Position numbers and translations under genes: made by a program. Of a stretch of 35,038 bases of DNA, positions 1-8,578 are shown piece by piece; position 1 is the stretch's first letter; each line of letters opens with the position of its first letter. The notes beneath the pieces are model-generated. The model was not told the origin of the DNA, searched no databases, and saw nothing but the letters and a program-made list of their open reading frames with translations. The DNA comes from Pirellulaceae bacterium. GTDB taxonomy: Bacteria; Planctomycetota; Planctomycetia; Pirellulales; Pirellulaceae. The stretch is taken from NCBI GenBank assembly GCA_013002105.1, contig JABDKS010000064.1:1-35038 (forward strand), read 5' to 3'.

Positions 1-313
1 TGGCACTCAAGGTCAATACCTGGTTCCAGCACTGGGCCTCAGGTTCGGGAAATGACTCGTAATGAATCGGCCCTCCGAGCCTACTGTTACTGCAAGCAGG
101 GCGGATATCGCGCGACAAAATCAGAAACGGTGAGTACAGCACGACCCAAAAAGACCCTTCAAGCCCTGGGCCAGGACCTGTCCTGGCAAAGTCACACCAG
201 GACGGGTCCTGGCCTACAATCCATCCAAGATACGCCAATATCGCCGCTCACAGCACCGTAGGCCAGCATCTTCCCCGCATGCGCAAGCGACGCGATGACG
301 GGGCACGATCTTG
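1..313. other. intergenic region downstream of mutS
   Basis: No credible gene lies here. A 69-codon reading frame at 52-261 runs across the palindromic element and has no protein-like pattern. The only structured part is the long inverted repeat at 169-214. I see no convincing intrinsic terminator for mutS; only a weak CCCCG/CGGGG pairing lies just beyond its stop. Confidence 0.6.
169..214. repeat. REP-like palindromic element, copy 1
   Basis: The outer arms GGCCAGGACC (169-178) and GGTCCTGGCC (205-214) pair perfectly. After one mismatch (T179/G204) the inner arms GTCCTGG (180-186) and CCAGGAC (197-203) continue the stem, giving about 17 paired bases around a 10-nt loop. The same core, GGCCAGGACCTGTC, recurs at 34936-34950 in another intergenic region, so this looks like a dispersed family rather than a one-off terminator. 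There is no T run on either side. Whether it is a MITE/REP-type mobile repeat is inference. Confidence 0.7.
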
Positions 314-2938
314 CTAATGCGATGGTTTTTTCTTCAGGTCTTCTTGTGCCTGTTGCAGAAACTTCATCGCATCAATCGGCGTCATCGCATTGACGTCCAG
401 TTGCTGTAATTGTTCCAGCAACGGGTGGTCCACGTAACCGAAGAGTGTCAGCTGATAGTTCCCGGCGGACTGCTGTTGAGGTGCAGTAACGGTCGGGCGA
501 TCGAATGCGTCGCGATGATCGGCTTCCAATTGCGAGAGAACATCTTTGGCTCGCTCGTTAACGGAGGTCGGAATCCCGGCCAATCGTGCGACGTGAATTC
601 CGTAGCTCTTGTCAGCACCACCGGCGACGATTCGATGTAAAAAAACGACTTCTTCGTTCCATTCTTTGACTGCGACGTTCATGTTGGCGACGCGCGGCAG
701 CGATTCTTCGAGCTGAGTCAGTTCGTGGTAGTGCGTCGCAAACAATGTGCGACAACCGATCTGTTCGTGCAGATGTTCCGTGATTGCCCAGGCCAGCGAA
801 AGCCCGTCGTAAGTGCTGGTGCCTCTACCGATCTCGTCCAAGATCACGAGGCTACGTGACGTGGCAGTGTTTAGAATCCTGGCGGTTTCGACCATTTCGA
901 CCATGAACGTACTTTGCCCACGGCTCAATTCGTCGCTGGCGCCAACACGTGCAAAAATCCGATCAGCAATTCCGATGGTGGCGGCGGTCGCGGGGACGAA
1001 CGAACCCGACTGCGCGAGGATGGTGATCAACGCGATTTGACGGATGTAAGTACTCTTGCCAGCCATGTTCGGCCCGGTAATCAGGTGGATCATTCCGCAC
1101 TCGGGCGACTGGACGCAATCGTTGGGTACGAATTCCCCCTGTGGCATGGTGACGTCCAAAACGGGGTGCCGGCCTTCGTCGATTCGCAGTACCGAATCGT
1201 CGGTCAGTTCGGGTCGGACCCAACTGCGTGTCGAGGCGAGTTCCGCCAATGCGCTTAAGACATCCAATTCGGCTGTCGCTACAGCGACTTCCTGCAACGT
1301 CGATAACTGCCGATGGGTTTGAGCACGGAGGTCTTGAAAAATCAATTGTTCACGGGACGACGCCTTGTCGTCGGCGGCCAAAACCTTTTCTTCGTACTCT
1401 TTTAATTCGGGAGTGATGTAGCGTTCGCAATTTTTGAGCGTTTGTTTTCGAATGAAAAAGTCGGGGACCTTGTCCTTCTGGGCATTGGTGACTTCCAGAT
1501 AGTAGCCGAAAACTTTGTTGTATCCGACCTTGAGATTCTGTATGCCGGTTTCGTCCATTTGATTTTGTTGGTACGCCGCAATCCATTCTTTGCCGCCACG
1601 GGCAAGATCGCGGAGAGTATCGAGTTCACTGTCGAAACCGGGGCGAATGAAGTTACCGTCTCCCGCCGAAAGTGGGCATTCGTCAGCGAGTGCCGATTCC
1701 AGTTGTGATCGTAATTGCGGGCATAGATGCAAATGGGCTTCGATAGATCCCAATCGTTCGGATTTTCGATCTGTTAAACGAGCTTTCAGTTGTGGCAAAC
1801 TCGCTAACGTTGTGGCGACTTGTTGCAGATCACGTGGGCCGGTGCGGCCGGTGGCGATGCGAGCCAACAATCGACTGAGATCAAAGGTTTGCTTGAGCGA
1901 TTGACGGACACCTCCGCGCAATGTCGCATCGTTGACCATTTCGGAGACACTATCCAGTCGTGCCTCGATCGCACTCGGCTGAATCAACGGCGCCGCGATC
2001 CAATCCGACAGCATCCGCGATCCCATCGGGGTGCAGGTGTGATCGATGACGTCCAGCAAGGAGCCTTCGCGAGATGCGGTCCGTAGCGTACGAGTGATTT
2101 CCAGGCTACGACGTGTGGAGGCGTCGATTTGCAGAACAGGCGTTTTTTGATGAGCAGAAATTGATCGAAGGTGATCCAGCCCTCCACGCTGGGTTTCTTG
2201 CAAATAGGTCAATACAGCGCCGGCGGCACGAACGGCTGGTCCATCGTCATCGGTAAAACCAAAGCCTTCCAGGTTGTGCACCGAAAACTGTTTGCACAAC
2301 GCATCTCGTGCGGCGTCTTCGGCGAATGACCAGGCGGGGCGTGATGTCCAAGACCAAGGCGCGGTCGTGTCAGGACTGAAACGTGCATCGTCCTCGCGAT
2401 ACAACACTTCTGCCGGACCGATTCGTGCCAGTTCATCTTCGATACGAGATCGCGTGAACGTTCCGGCTTCGAACCGTCCGCTGGACAATTCCGCCCACGC
2501 GATTCCGACCATCGGTTCGCGACCTTCTTTCTCGGCCTTCTTGTCGTGCAGCAGATAAACGGCTGCCAAGAAGTTGGCTTCGCGCGGATCCAGTAAACCA
2601 TCATCGGTCAGCGTACCTGCGCTGACGACGCGAGTGATCTCCCGTTTGACCAGGCCCTTTGCCTGCTTGGGGTCTTCGACCTGTTCGCACACCGCGGCGC
2701 GGTAACCGGCTTGGATCAGTTTGTGCAGGTACGAATCAAGTTGATGGTGGGGAAACCCAGCCATGGCTGTGGGATTTTCACTGTCCTTGTCACGACTGGT
2801 GAGTGTCAGGCCAAGTATTTTGGAGGCGACTTTGGCGTCCTCCAAAAACAGTTCATAGAAATCGCCCATGCGAAAGAACAGCAGTGCGTCTCCGCACGCT
2901 GCTTTCGCCTCATGGTATTGCCGCATCATAGGTGTCAT
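314..2938 (-). CDS. mutS: DNA mismatch repair protein MutS
   Basis: MutS binds mismatched or looped-out bases in newly replicated DNA and, as an ATPase clamp, recruits MutL. The chosen ATG gives 874 residues, close to the usual 850-880. The mismatch-reading F-x-E motif is in GDFYELF (F27, E29). The Walker A loop GPNMAGKST is at 622-630, Walker B ending DE is at 701-702 followed by the signature GRGTSTYDG, and the TLFATHYHEL switch follows. Connector, lever and clamp regions between them look intact. The frame stays open 48 codons upstream (to 3082), but that stretch is Cys/Arg-rich and unlike MutS. The ATG at 2938 begins MTPMMRQY, which aligns with the normal MutS N-terminus (TPMMQQY in E. 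coli). No strong Shine-Dalgarno site is visible. The gene lies 168 bp downstream of a NIPSNAP gene on the same strand with no functional link apparent. Confidence 0.97.
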   Translation of the reverse strand: MTPMMRQYHEAKAACGDALLFFRMGDFYELFLEDAKVASKILGLTLTSRDKDSENPTAMAGFPHHQLDSYLHKLIQAGYRAAVCEQVEDPKQAKGLVKREITRVVSAGTLTDDGLLDPREANFLAAVYLLHDKKAEKEGREPMVGIAWAELSSGRFEAGTFTRSRIEDELARIGPAEVLYREDDARFSPDTTAPWSWTSRPAWSFAEDAARDALCKQFSVHNLEGFGFTDDDGPAVRAAGAVLTYLQETQRGGLDHLRSISAHQKTPVLQIDASTRRSLEITRTLRTASREGSLLDVIDHTCTPMGSRMLSDWIAAPLIQPSAIEARLDSVSEMVNDATLRGGVRQSLKQTFDLSRLLARIATGRTGPRDLQQVATTLASLPQLKARLTDRKSERLGSIEAHLHLCPQLRSQLESALADECPLSAGDGNFIRPGFDSELDTLRDLARGGKEWIAAYQQNQMDETGIQNLKVGYNKVFGYYLEVTNAQKDKVPDFFIRKQTLKNCERYITPELKEYEEKVLAADDKASSREQLIFQDLRAQTHRQLSTLQEVAVATAELDVLSALAELASTRSWVRPELTDDSVLRIDEGRHPVLDVTMPQGEFVPNDCVQSPECGMIHLITGPNMAGKSTYIRQIALITILAQSGSFVPATAATIGIADRIFARVGASDELSRGQSTFMVEMVETARILNTATSRSLVILDEIGRGTSTYDGLSLAWAITEHLHEQIGCRTLFATHYHELTQLEESLPRVANMNVAVKEWNEEVVFLHRIVAGGADKSYGIHVARLAGIPTSVNERAKDVLSQLEADHRDAFDRPTVTAPQQQSAGNYQLTLFGYVDHPLLEQLQQLDVNAMTPIDAMKFLQQAQEDLKKKPSH

Positions 2939-3106
2939 GACGGAAATGTTACCGGCAAGACGCCTTGAGGGACAGTCGCAGCGAACAGGCTTTTCGGCGG
3001 TCCGAGCTGGAGATGTGCAAAGGTAACGTTTGGGCAGAGTTTTTCGGCTCGTCAGCCGATGGATAGTCCCGCAATTGCGCACCGCATCGGATCGACGCGA
3101 GAAAAC

Positions 3107-3892
3107 TTACATCTGCGAGTACGGTTTGGGCGACAAAACGTACTTGTCGATTTTACTGACCGTACCACGGTATTTTTCGACCTTCTTGAGGACTTGCCAA
3201 TCTGGGTGGGCTCGAAACGCGTCCCAAGCTTTACCGTGAGCTTCTTCGTTGGGGTACACCGTCAGGTAGGTCAGGTTTGGCGTTTGCGGGCCAAGAATAC
3301 ACTGGCCAATAAAGATGGGTTGAATTCCGCAGTCAAGAAAGATCGGGACTTCGCCGTTGTTGAACATATCGACCTTTAGATTGCCCGCGCGTTCGGTCGC
3401 GCTTTCGTACAGTCGCAGTTCGTACACGCGGTCATCGTTTGTCAGCGTTCCATCGGGAACCTTCACTTTGGGCCAGCAGTCCATAGCCACAAGCAACTCA
3501 CTATGAATGCGTTGGTACGGCGCATTGGAAGCGTCGTGACTGAAGTAGTCTTTCGCGGCTTCTTGATACTGGTTGTCTGAATCGAGCTTGTTTTGGATCG
3601 CAGCGATTTGATCGAGCGACCGATATGGAATGACGACGACAATTCGAGCACTGCCCGATTCGTCGTTGGGCGAATTGGCGAAGACTCCGATGGGCCCGAT
3701 GCCTTGTCGTTCGAGTGCAGGTAGCAGGGCTTGGGATAGATATTGATCCAGTACTTCCTGATTACCTTTTTCGCCTAAAACGTAGCTGCGGACTTCGTAA
3801 AACTGCTGATTGTCATCATCGGCGCGCGAAAAGTTCGCGTGCATGCACAGAAACGTGGTGATGCCAAGCATGTACTTAAGAAGGGTTTTCAT
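3107..3892 (-). CDS. secreted NIPSNAP-family protein
   Basis: This 261-residue protein starts with a signal peptide: the Lys-containing start MKTLLKYMLG, a hydrophobic stretch and a likely cut after SRA (about residue 25), so export is expected. The mature part holds two ferredoxin-like halves typical of NIPSNAP proteins: FYEVRSYVL near the start of the first and VYELRLYES near the start of the second, ending in a DWQVLKKVEKYRGTV-type tail. NIPSNAP proteins in planctomycetes are common and mostly uncharacterised; I assign no reaction. The frame is open to 3979, but the ATG at 3892 is preceded by GAGG five bases upstream and gives the signal peptide directly. It is transcribed away from the terC-like gene across a 193-bp divergent gap. 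Confidence 0.88.
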   Translation of the reverse strand: MKTLLKYMLGITTFLCMHANFSRADDDNQQFYEVRSYVLGEKGNQEVLDQYLSQALLPALERQGIGPIGVFANSPNDESGSARIVVVIPYRSLDQIAAIQNKLDSDNQYQEAAKDYFSHDASNAPYQRIHSELLVAMDCWPKVKVPDGTLTNDDRVYELRLYESATERAGNLKVDMFNNGEVPIFLDCGIQPIFIGQCILGPQTPNLTYLTVYPNEEAHGKAWDAFRAHPDWQVLKKVEKYRGTVSKIDKYVLSPKPYSQM

Positions 3893-4085
3893 CAGTGCCT
3901 CGGGAGGAAATACGGCGGCATCGCAAGCCTTGGCTCGCGAAAATGGTCTGGTGTGGTCAGTTCTGCCCGCCGACATCATAATCTCGGACCAAGCAACGGG
4001 GCCATCAGTGGCATGCCCATTGCGAGATAGTTCTAAGAAACAAAAACCAATTCAAACGCAGCATCCACCACGCCGGACCTGAACG

Positions 4086-5003
4086 ATGATTGAAATTGCC
4101 GAATCCCTGCTGTCAACGACCCAACAGATTCCAGCCGCCTTTGCGTTTTTGGCCGAAGCGGTGGTGGGGGCCGAAGAGGGCACGAAGGTCGCCGGTCCGA
4201 GCAACGAAGCGTTCTTTTCGATCGGCGGATTATTCACACTCGGGATGTTGATCCTGCTGCAGCTGGTGTTGGGTTTCGACAACCTGCTTTACATTTCGAT
4301 CGAGAGTAAACGTGTGGCACCCGAAAGCCAGTCGCTCGTTCGTAAATTAGGCATTGGATTGGCGATTGTTTTCCGGATTGTGTTGTTGCTGGTCATCGTC
4401 AAGGTGGTCGATTTATTGCAAGACTCCTTCTTGGATATCGACAGCAGTTTTATCGCGGCGCACATCTCTGGGCACAGCTTGATCGTGCTCGGGGGCGGTG
4501 CCTTCATTCTTTGGACCGCACTGAAAGAAATCTACCACCTGTTGGCGATCCACGAAATCGATCACGAGGGAGAAGGCGGCAAGAAGAGTTCGGTGGGCAA
4601 AGCGGTCACGCTGATCGTGATCATGAACCTGGTGTTTTCGTTTGATTCGATCTTGAGTGCGATGGCGCTGACTAAAAATTTTTGGATCATGGCCACCGCG
4701 ATTGTCATCAGTGGAGCGGCGATGATCTGGTTAGCCGATCATGTGGCCGAGTTTTTGAAGAAGAACCGGATGTACGAAGTACTTGGATTGTTCGTGCTGT
4801 TTATCGTGGGTGTGATGTTGGTCAGCGAAGGAGGTCATTTGGCAGATCTGCAATTGTTCGGTCATCATGTCACGCCGATGGCGAAGAGCACGTTTTATTT
4901 TGTGCTCGCCGTGTTGTTGGTCGTCGATGTCGTGCAGGCGAGGTACCAGAAGAAACTATTGGCGCAGGCAGCGAGGAAGCGAGAAATCGCGATGGAAGCC
5001 TGA
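4086..5003 (+). CDS. TerC-family integral membrane protein
   Basis: This is a 305-residue polytopic inner-membrane protein of the TerC/Alx family, whose members are linked to metal-ion (notably manganese) export to extracytoplasmic enzymes and to tellurite resistance. The family hallmark is two inverted repeats, each carrying a membrane-embedded acidic residue: here D65 in LVLGFDNLLYIS and D187 in LVFSFDSILSAMALTK. About seven hydrophobic segments are visible between residues 45 and 290, with a His/Glu-rich cytoplasmic loop (HEIDHEGEGG, about 156-165) in the middle that could contact metal. The first 40 residues are not family-typical. No strong ribosome site precedes the ATG. Substrate cannot be told from sequence. 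After the TGA the same frame stays open for another 60 codons (see the small ORF at 5007). Confidence 0.9.
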   Translation: MIEIAESLLSTTQQIPAAFAFLAEAVVGAEEGTKVAGPSNEAFFSIGGLFTLGMLILLQLVLGFDNLLYISIESKRVAPESQSLVRKLGIGLAIVFRIVLLLVIVKVVDLLQDSFLDIDSSFIAAHISGHSLIVLGGGAFILWTALKEIYHLLAIHEIDHEGEGGKKSSVGKAVTLIVIMNLVFSFDSILSAMALTKNFWIMATAIVISGAAMIWLADHVAEFLKKNRMYEVLGLFVLFIVGVMLVSEGGHLADLQLFGHHVTPMAKSTFYFVLAVLLVVDVVQARYQKKLLAQAARKREIAMEA

Positions 5004-5006
5004 GTC

Positions 5007-5186
5007 TTGGAGCGATTGGTACTTCGTAGAGTTAAGAACCTTGAAGCCCACGTTCGACATTGGCGGAGTCTGCCGCGTCGAAACATGCCTGAAGAAAAGC
5101 TGGCAGACGTTTTGGATGCGGTCGCGTCGTTTCAGCTTTACGCCGCGAGGTCGTTACGAGAAATCGTCGTCCAAAAGCGATTCTAG
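5007..5186 (+). CDS. candidate small protein (59 aa) immediately after the terC-like gene
   Basis: A TTG at 5007, three bases after the TerC stop and in the same frame, opens a 59-codon frame ending at TAG 5184-5186. GGAAG lies eight bases before the TTG. The predicted product is basic and looks helical, with a protein-like segment MPEEKLADVLDAVASF followed by QLYAARSLREIVVQ. Three readings are possible: a translationally coupled small protein, a C-terminal extension separated from TerC by a stop codon, or chance. It overlaps the last 33 bp of the convergent cadherin/dockerin gene. I recognise no family. It is shorter than common gene-calling cut-offs and so easily missed. Confidence 0.35.
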   Translation: MERLVLRRVKNLEAHVRHWRSLPRRNMPEEKLADVLDAVASFQLYAARSLREIVVQKRF

Positions 5187-8100
5187 CGACGCGTCGACGC
5201 CATCGGCGTAAGCTTGTGACTCGGCGTCGGATGACGATTCGATTGGCTGATCGTCCGTAGAGTCTTTGTTTACGTAACCGCTCTGGCTGGGCAGGTCAGT
5301 CTTTTGCGAACCGGGTTCCACCGTTTGGTCCGACGAGTAAGTGTCGTCGTCATCGGTCCGCGCATCGTTCTCCAGCGAGCCAATCGAGTCGCTCGATGCA
5401 GGCGTGTCATCGACCGATGTTCCTTCGGAATCGGTTGCCGGTTCAATCAATTCGCCGTTCGCATCTTCTTGACCGACCGTACCATTGGCAATTTGTTGCT
5501 GACGATTGAGTTCGTTGAGAATCAGCAGAATGTCCAGTGGTGTGATATCGCCGTCGCCGTTGACGTCATAGCTGAACGTCGGTGGCACATTGGCAACGGG
5601 ACCCACGCCGTGCAGGTTCAGGTAATTGATGACCAACAACGCATCCAAAGGACTGATGTCATCGGACCCATTAACGTCAAAGGGGAGTGCGTCGTTGTGA
5701 TAGGGAGTTGGGTTTTCCAAAACCAGCACCACAAACGTAGCCGCGATGGGTGCGAAAACACCACTAGAGTCTTGGACATCGATCGTCAGTTCGATCTCGT
5801 CCTGTTCGGCGCGTTCCACCCAACGGCTGTCGGTCAGCTTTAACACCGAATCGACGATCTCGAACCGCGAGTCATCCACGGTTGCGGTATACCCGCTGCC
5901 CATCACGAATCCGTCGACCAAGATATTTCCAACGACATCGCCCGGTGCCAATTCGATAACCGATTCGTCGGACAACGCGATCTCACTCGCTTGCTCGGGA
6001 ACGTCCGTGACGGTGATTTCGATTGCTTGCGTGAACGACGGTCCTCCGCCGGTATTCTCGGTCGCGGTGACGTTCACCGTCACGCTAGCGGCAGCTTCGA
6101 AGTTCAGTGATTGGCCATCAGCGAGTGCGAGTCGGTGCCCGTCGAGGACGACGAAGCGATTGTCGTCGACGGTTAAAGTATGTTCCTGATCATGGTCTTC
6201 GTCCCACACCGTTAGGGTGGCAAAAACTGCGCCCGGATCATTCTCGGCCACTTCGGCCTCGTGCGGCGTGATGTCAAATATCGGGTCATTGGCATCCAGG
6301 ACGGTCAACGTCGCATGGACGACTTCCATGTTGAAATCGGAATCGGTAACGGTCAGGCTGATTTCGACGAACGGTTCGACTTCAAAATTCAGATCGCCGA
6401 CTTCGCCGATGAAGATCAATTGGTCGTCCTGGACCTGGAAGCGGGGATCGTTGACTTCGATGACGTGTTCGTCGCCGACGTCGGGATCGACAATGGCAAT
6501 GGGACCAAGGATCGCGCCGGGGCCCACGTTTTCGGCGATCTCGTCGACTTCCAAAATCACTTGCGGCGGGTCGCTGACTGGAATTACATCGATCGGTAGA
6601 GCGAATGGATCCGATGCACTGCGGCCATCGTGCAAAACGACGTGCAGATTATCGACGCCATTAAAATTGGCATGGGGTTGGTAGGTGATCGTTCCGTCAA
6701 CGGCCACGATTGCAGAACCATTCTGTGGCGAAGTTAACAGCAGTGGGAGAATCTGATCGCCTTCGGTGTCCGTTGCACCTCGCAGGGCGCCCGGTGGTGG
6801 TGCAACCAATGACACGTCTTCGTCAGTCGTGAACGTCGGAATGCTGTCGTAACTTGCCTCGGCGTTTTCACCGTTCAACGTCACACCGAATTGGACGGGG
6901 GCGGGATCATTTCCGTCGGCGATCGTGACGACATGGGCCGCCGGTGTGGAAAGCGAAACCTTCGAGATCCCTTTGTCACCGAGCAACACGACGGCGGCGG
7001 GATCGGATTGCAAATCGAGCGCCGACACGTTTCCGACAGCCGAAAGGTCAACGTCCAATCCGGCCACCATCTGACCGTCTTGCAGGTTAAACAATTGCAA
7101 GGTTGGTTCGGTCGGTGACATCGTCACGAGAATGTCGCGTTGACCATCCAAGCTGACCGGGCCGCTGACTGCCGGCAACGCCTGCAGCGGCGCAAAGTCA
7201 GCGTTCACATCGTGAATGGTGACGCCGCCATCGCTTGTTCGCAAAACCAACAATCCCGATGCATCATCAAACGCGAGCATTTCAGTCGTGTTGGCAGCAT
7301 CCACTGGAATGTAGGTGATCCAAGATCCGGTCGGGTTGCTCCAAAGGGAAAGCTGCAATCCGTCCGGTCCAGCCCAGCCAATGACGGATCGACTGCCCGA
7401 TGGCGAGGTCAGAACTTGTGTGTCCGCGGGAACGGAAATTCCAAGATTGCTAACAAGAATGCCAGCGTCGGCGTCAGATGCATCGATCGCGCGAAGCTCA
7501 GCAAAGTCGGCAGCCTGATCGATTGCCAAGCCATGCCCTTGCGAGTCGACCGCTATTTCTGCCCAAGCGATGCTCTGTGCATTACCTGATAAGTCAAATA
7601 CCACGCTGCTGGAGTCGATGGGGTCGACCAACCACGCCGTGTTGCCTTGTCCGTCGTCGCCAATCACCAATACATGACCGCTGGGAAGCGACTGCATTTG
7701 CGAAACGGTTTGCGCAACCGTGATGCTTTGGTTTGTACCGTCGGAAAGATCTCCCGTCAGGACACCACCATCGACCAGGACAGTGACCTCGGTTCCAGCC
7801 GCGGAGAATTCAATGGGCTCGAGCAACTCGATCGACTTGCCCGCTGGCGTCGCGTCGACCGGCGAGACCTGCGTTTGGGTGACCGACCCGTTGTACAACC
7901 GGATGTGGTGATCACCATCACCGAGGCCCGAGAATTTGAACGAACCGTCTTCGCCACTGAGCGCGACGGATTCGCCGGTATCCAAGATGCCATTTTCGTT
8001 GACATCGAGGAACAGAAGCCGCTCGGCAAGAGATTCCTCTCCGGCGTCCTGGCGGAACGACGAATTGATGTCCTCGAATACCGCACCGGTGACGGCGGCA

Positions 8101-8201
8101 AGCACGCGACGATTGGTTAACCGCTCGACCAGCAAACGCCGTCGTAACTTGACTCTCTTGTTGGGTTGACGCCCATTTCGATGACTTCTACGAAATTCCA
8201 T
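5154..8201 (-). CDS. large surface protein with cadherin-like repeats and dockerin-like C-terminus
   Basis: The protein has 1015 residues. It begins with an Arg/Lys-rich leader and the motif RRLLVERLTNRRVLA (about 22-36), a variant of the LExRxLLA leader of giant planctomycete exported proteins; no classical hydrophobic signal is present. Next comes a SdrD/Cna-B-like domain (about 42-110) with the calcium-loop-like FLDVNENGILDTGE. A propeller-like region (about 165-420) follows, then a cadherin/VCBS-type module (TYQPHANFNGVD, about 457-550) and several cadherin-like repeats (IAENVGPGAILG, VAENDPGAVFA; to about 830). Two dockerin-like calcium loops, DVNGSDDISPLDALLVIN and DVNGDGDITPLDILLILN, lie at about 838-898. 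An acidic Ser/Asp tail closes the protein with VDASLESLLDDD. It probably acts in cell-surface adhesion or matrix assembly (inference). The ATG at 8201 follows an in-frame TTG. It is transcribed divergently from the Met-Glu protein gene. Confidence 0.88.
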   Translation of the reverse strand: MEFRRSHRNGRQPNKRVKLRRRLLVERLTNRRVLAAVTGAVFEDINSSFRQDAGEESLAERLLFLDVNENGILDTGESVALSGEDGSFKFSGLGDGDHHIRLYNGSVTQTQVSPVDATPAGKSIELLEPIEFSAAGTEVTVLVDGGVLTGDLSDGTNQSITVAQTVSQMQSLPSGHVLVIGDDGQGNTAWLVDPIDSSSVVFDLSGNAQSIAWAEIAVDSQGHGLAIDQAADFAELRAIDASDADAGILVSNLGISVPADTQVLTSPSGSRSVIGWAGPDGLQLSLWSNPTGSWITYIPVDAANTTEMLAFDDASGLLVLRTSDGGVTIHDVNADFAPLQALPAVSGPVSLDGQRDILVTMSPTEPTLQLFNLQDGQMVAGLDVDLSAVGNVSALDLQSDPAAVVLLGDKGISKVSLSTPAAHVVTIADGNDPAPVQFGVTLNGENAEASYDSIPTFTTDEDVSLVAPPPGALRGATDTEGDQILPLLLTSPQNGSAIVAVDGTITYQPHANFNGVDNLHVVLHDGRSASDPFALPIDVIPVSDPPQVILEVDEIAENVGPGAILGPIAIVDPDVGDEHVIEVNDPRFQVQDDQLIFIGEVGDLNFEVEPFVEISLTVTDSDFNMEVVHATLTVLDANDPIFDITPHEAEVAENDPGAVFATLTVWDEDHDQEHTLTVDDNRFVVLDGHRLALADGQSLNFEAAASVTVNVTATENTGGGPSFTQAIEITVTDVPEQASEIALSDESVIELAPGDVVGNILVDGFVMGSGYTATVDDSRFEIVDSVLKLTDSRWVERAEQDEIELTIDVQDSSGVFAPIAATFVVLVLENPTPYHNDALPFDVNGSDDISPLDALLVINYLNLHGVGPVANVPPTFSYDVNGDGDITPLDILLILNELNRQQQIANGTVGQEDANGELIEPATDSEGTSVDDTPASSDSIGSLENDARTDDDDTYSSDQTVEPGSQKTDLPSQSGYVNKDSTDDQPIESSSDAESQAYADGVDASLESLLDDDFS

Positions 8202-8578
8202 CAACTTGTTAGTCTCGGTCGATCTCGAAAGGGGGCAGAAATTCCGCGCAAAATGCGGCGCAGCTACAGGTTGAACGCGGATTAGATCGTTGGTGAACCC
8301 AAAAGTTCCCCAAACTTAGGGGAATTAACGCGTTGGGAGCGGGTCCGGGCAAAAACCTGGGGGGCGAGAATTCTGGCCGTTCATGGCGGGCATTCGCTTT
8401 TTTGACCCCACGTCAAATTCTTAACGTCTATCATACGCATGGAGCCGTAATTCATGCGAAAAAATCAACTTTTCTGACCGGGATTTCACGCTCTGGGAGA
8501 CGGATTCTCGCGGTTTTTCTCGGATATCACGTTTCCAATCTTATTTTGTCGTTTTTGACCCCTCACAGGACCCTCCGC
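8202..8578. other. divergent intergenic region
   Basis: This 377-bp spacer lies between two genes transcribed outward. The + frame is open from a TTG at 8333, but its translation shows no domain and the likely start is the ATG at 8579. The string TTTTTGACCCC occurs twice (about 8399 and 8553). A TTGACC (8402) and a TATCAT (8429) are 21 bp apart, which is too far for a standard promoter, so I do not call one. Promoters for both neighbours must lie here or just outside. Confidence 0.5.

Noticed and set aside
52..261. 69-codon plus-strand gene
   Set aside because: It spans the palindromic element and reads as random composition with no ribosome site.
2939..3082. Upstream extension of mutS to 3082
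   Set aside because: The extra 48 codons are Cys/Arg-rich and unlike any MutS N-terminus; the family start lies at 2938.
8402..8434. Promoter from TTGACC and TATCAT
   Set aside because: The spacing is 21 bp, outside the usual 16-18 bp for a sigma70 promoter.
8333..8578. Upstream extension of the Met-Glu protein from a TTG
   Set aside because: The signal peptide follows directly from the ATG at 8579, which also has an AGGA ribosome site. The extension would bury the signal.
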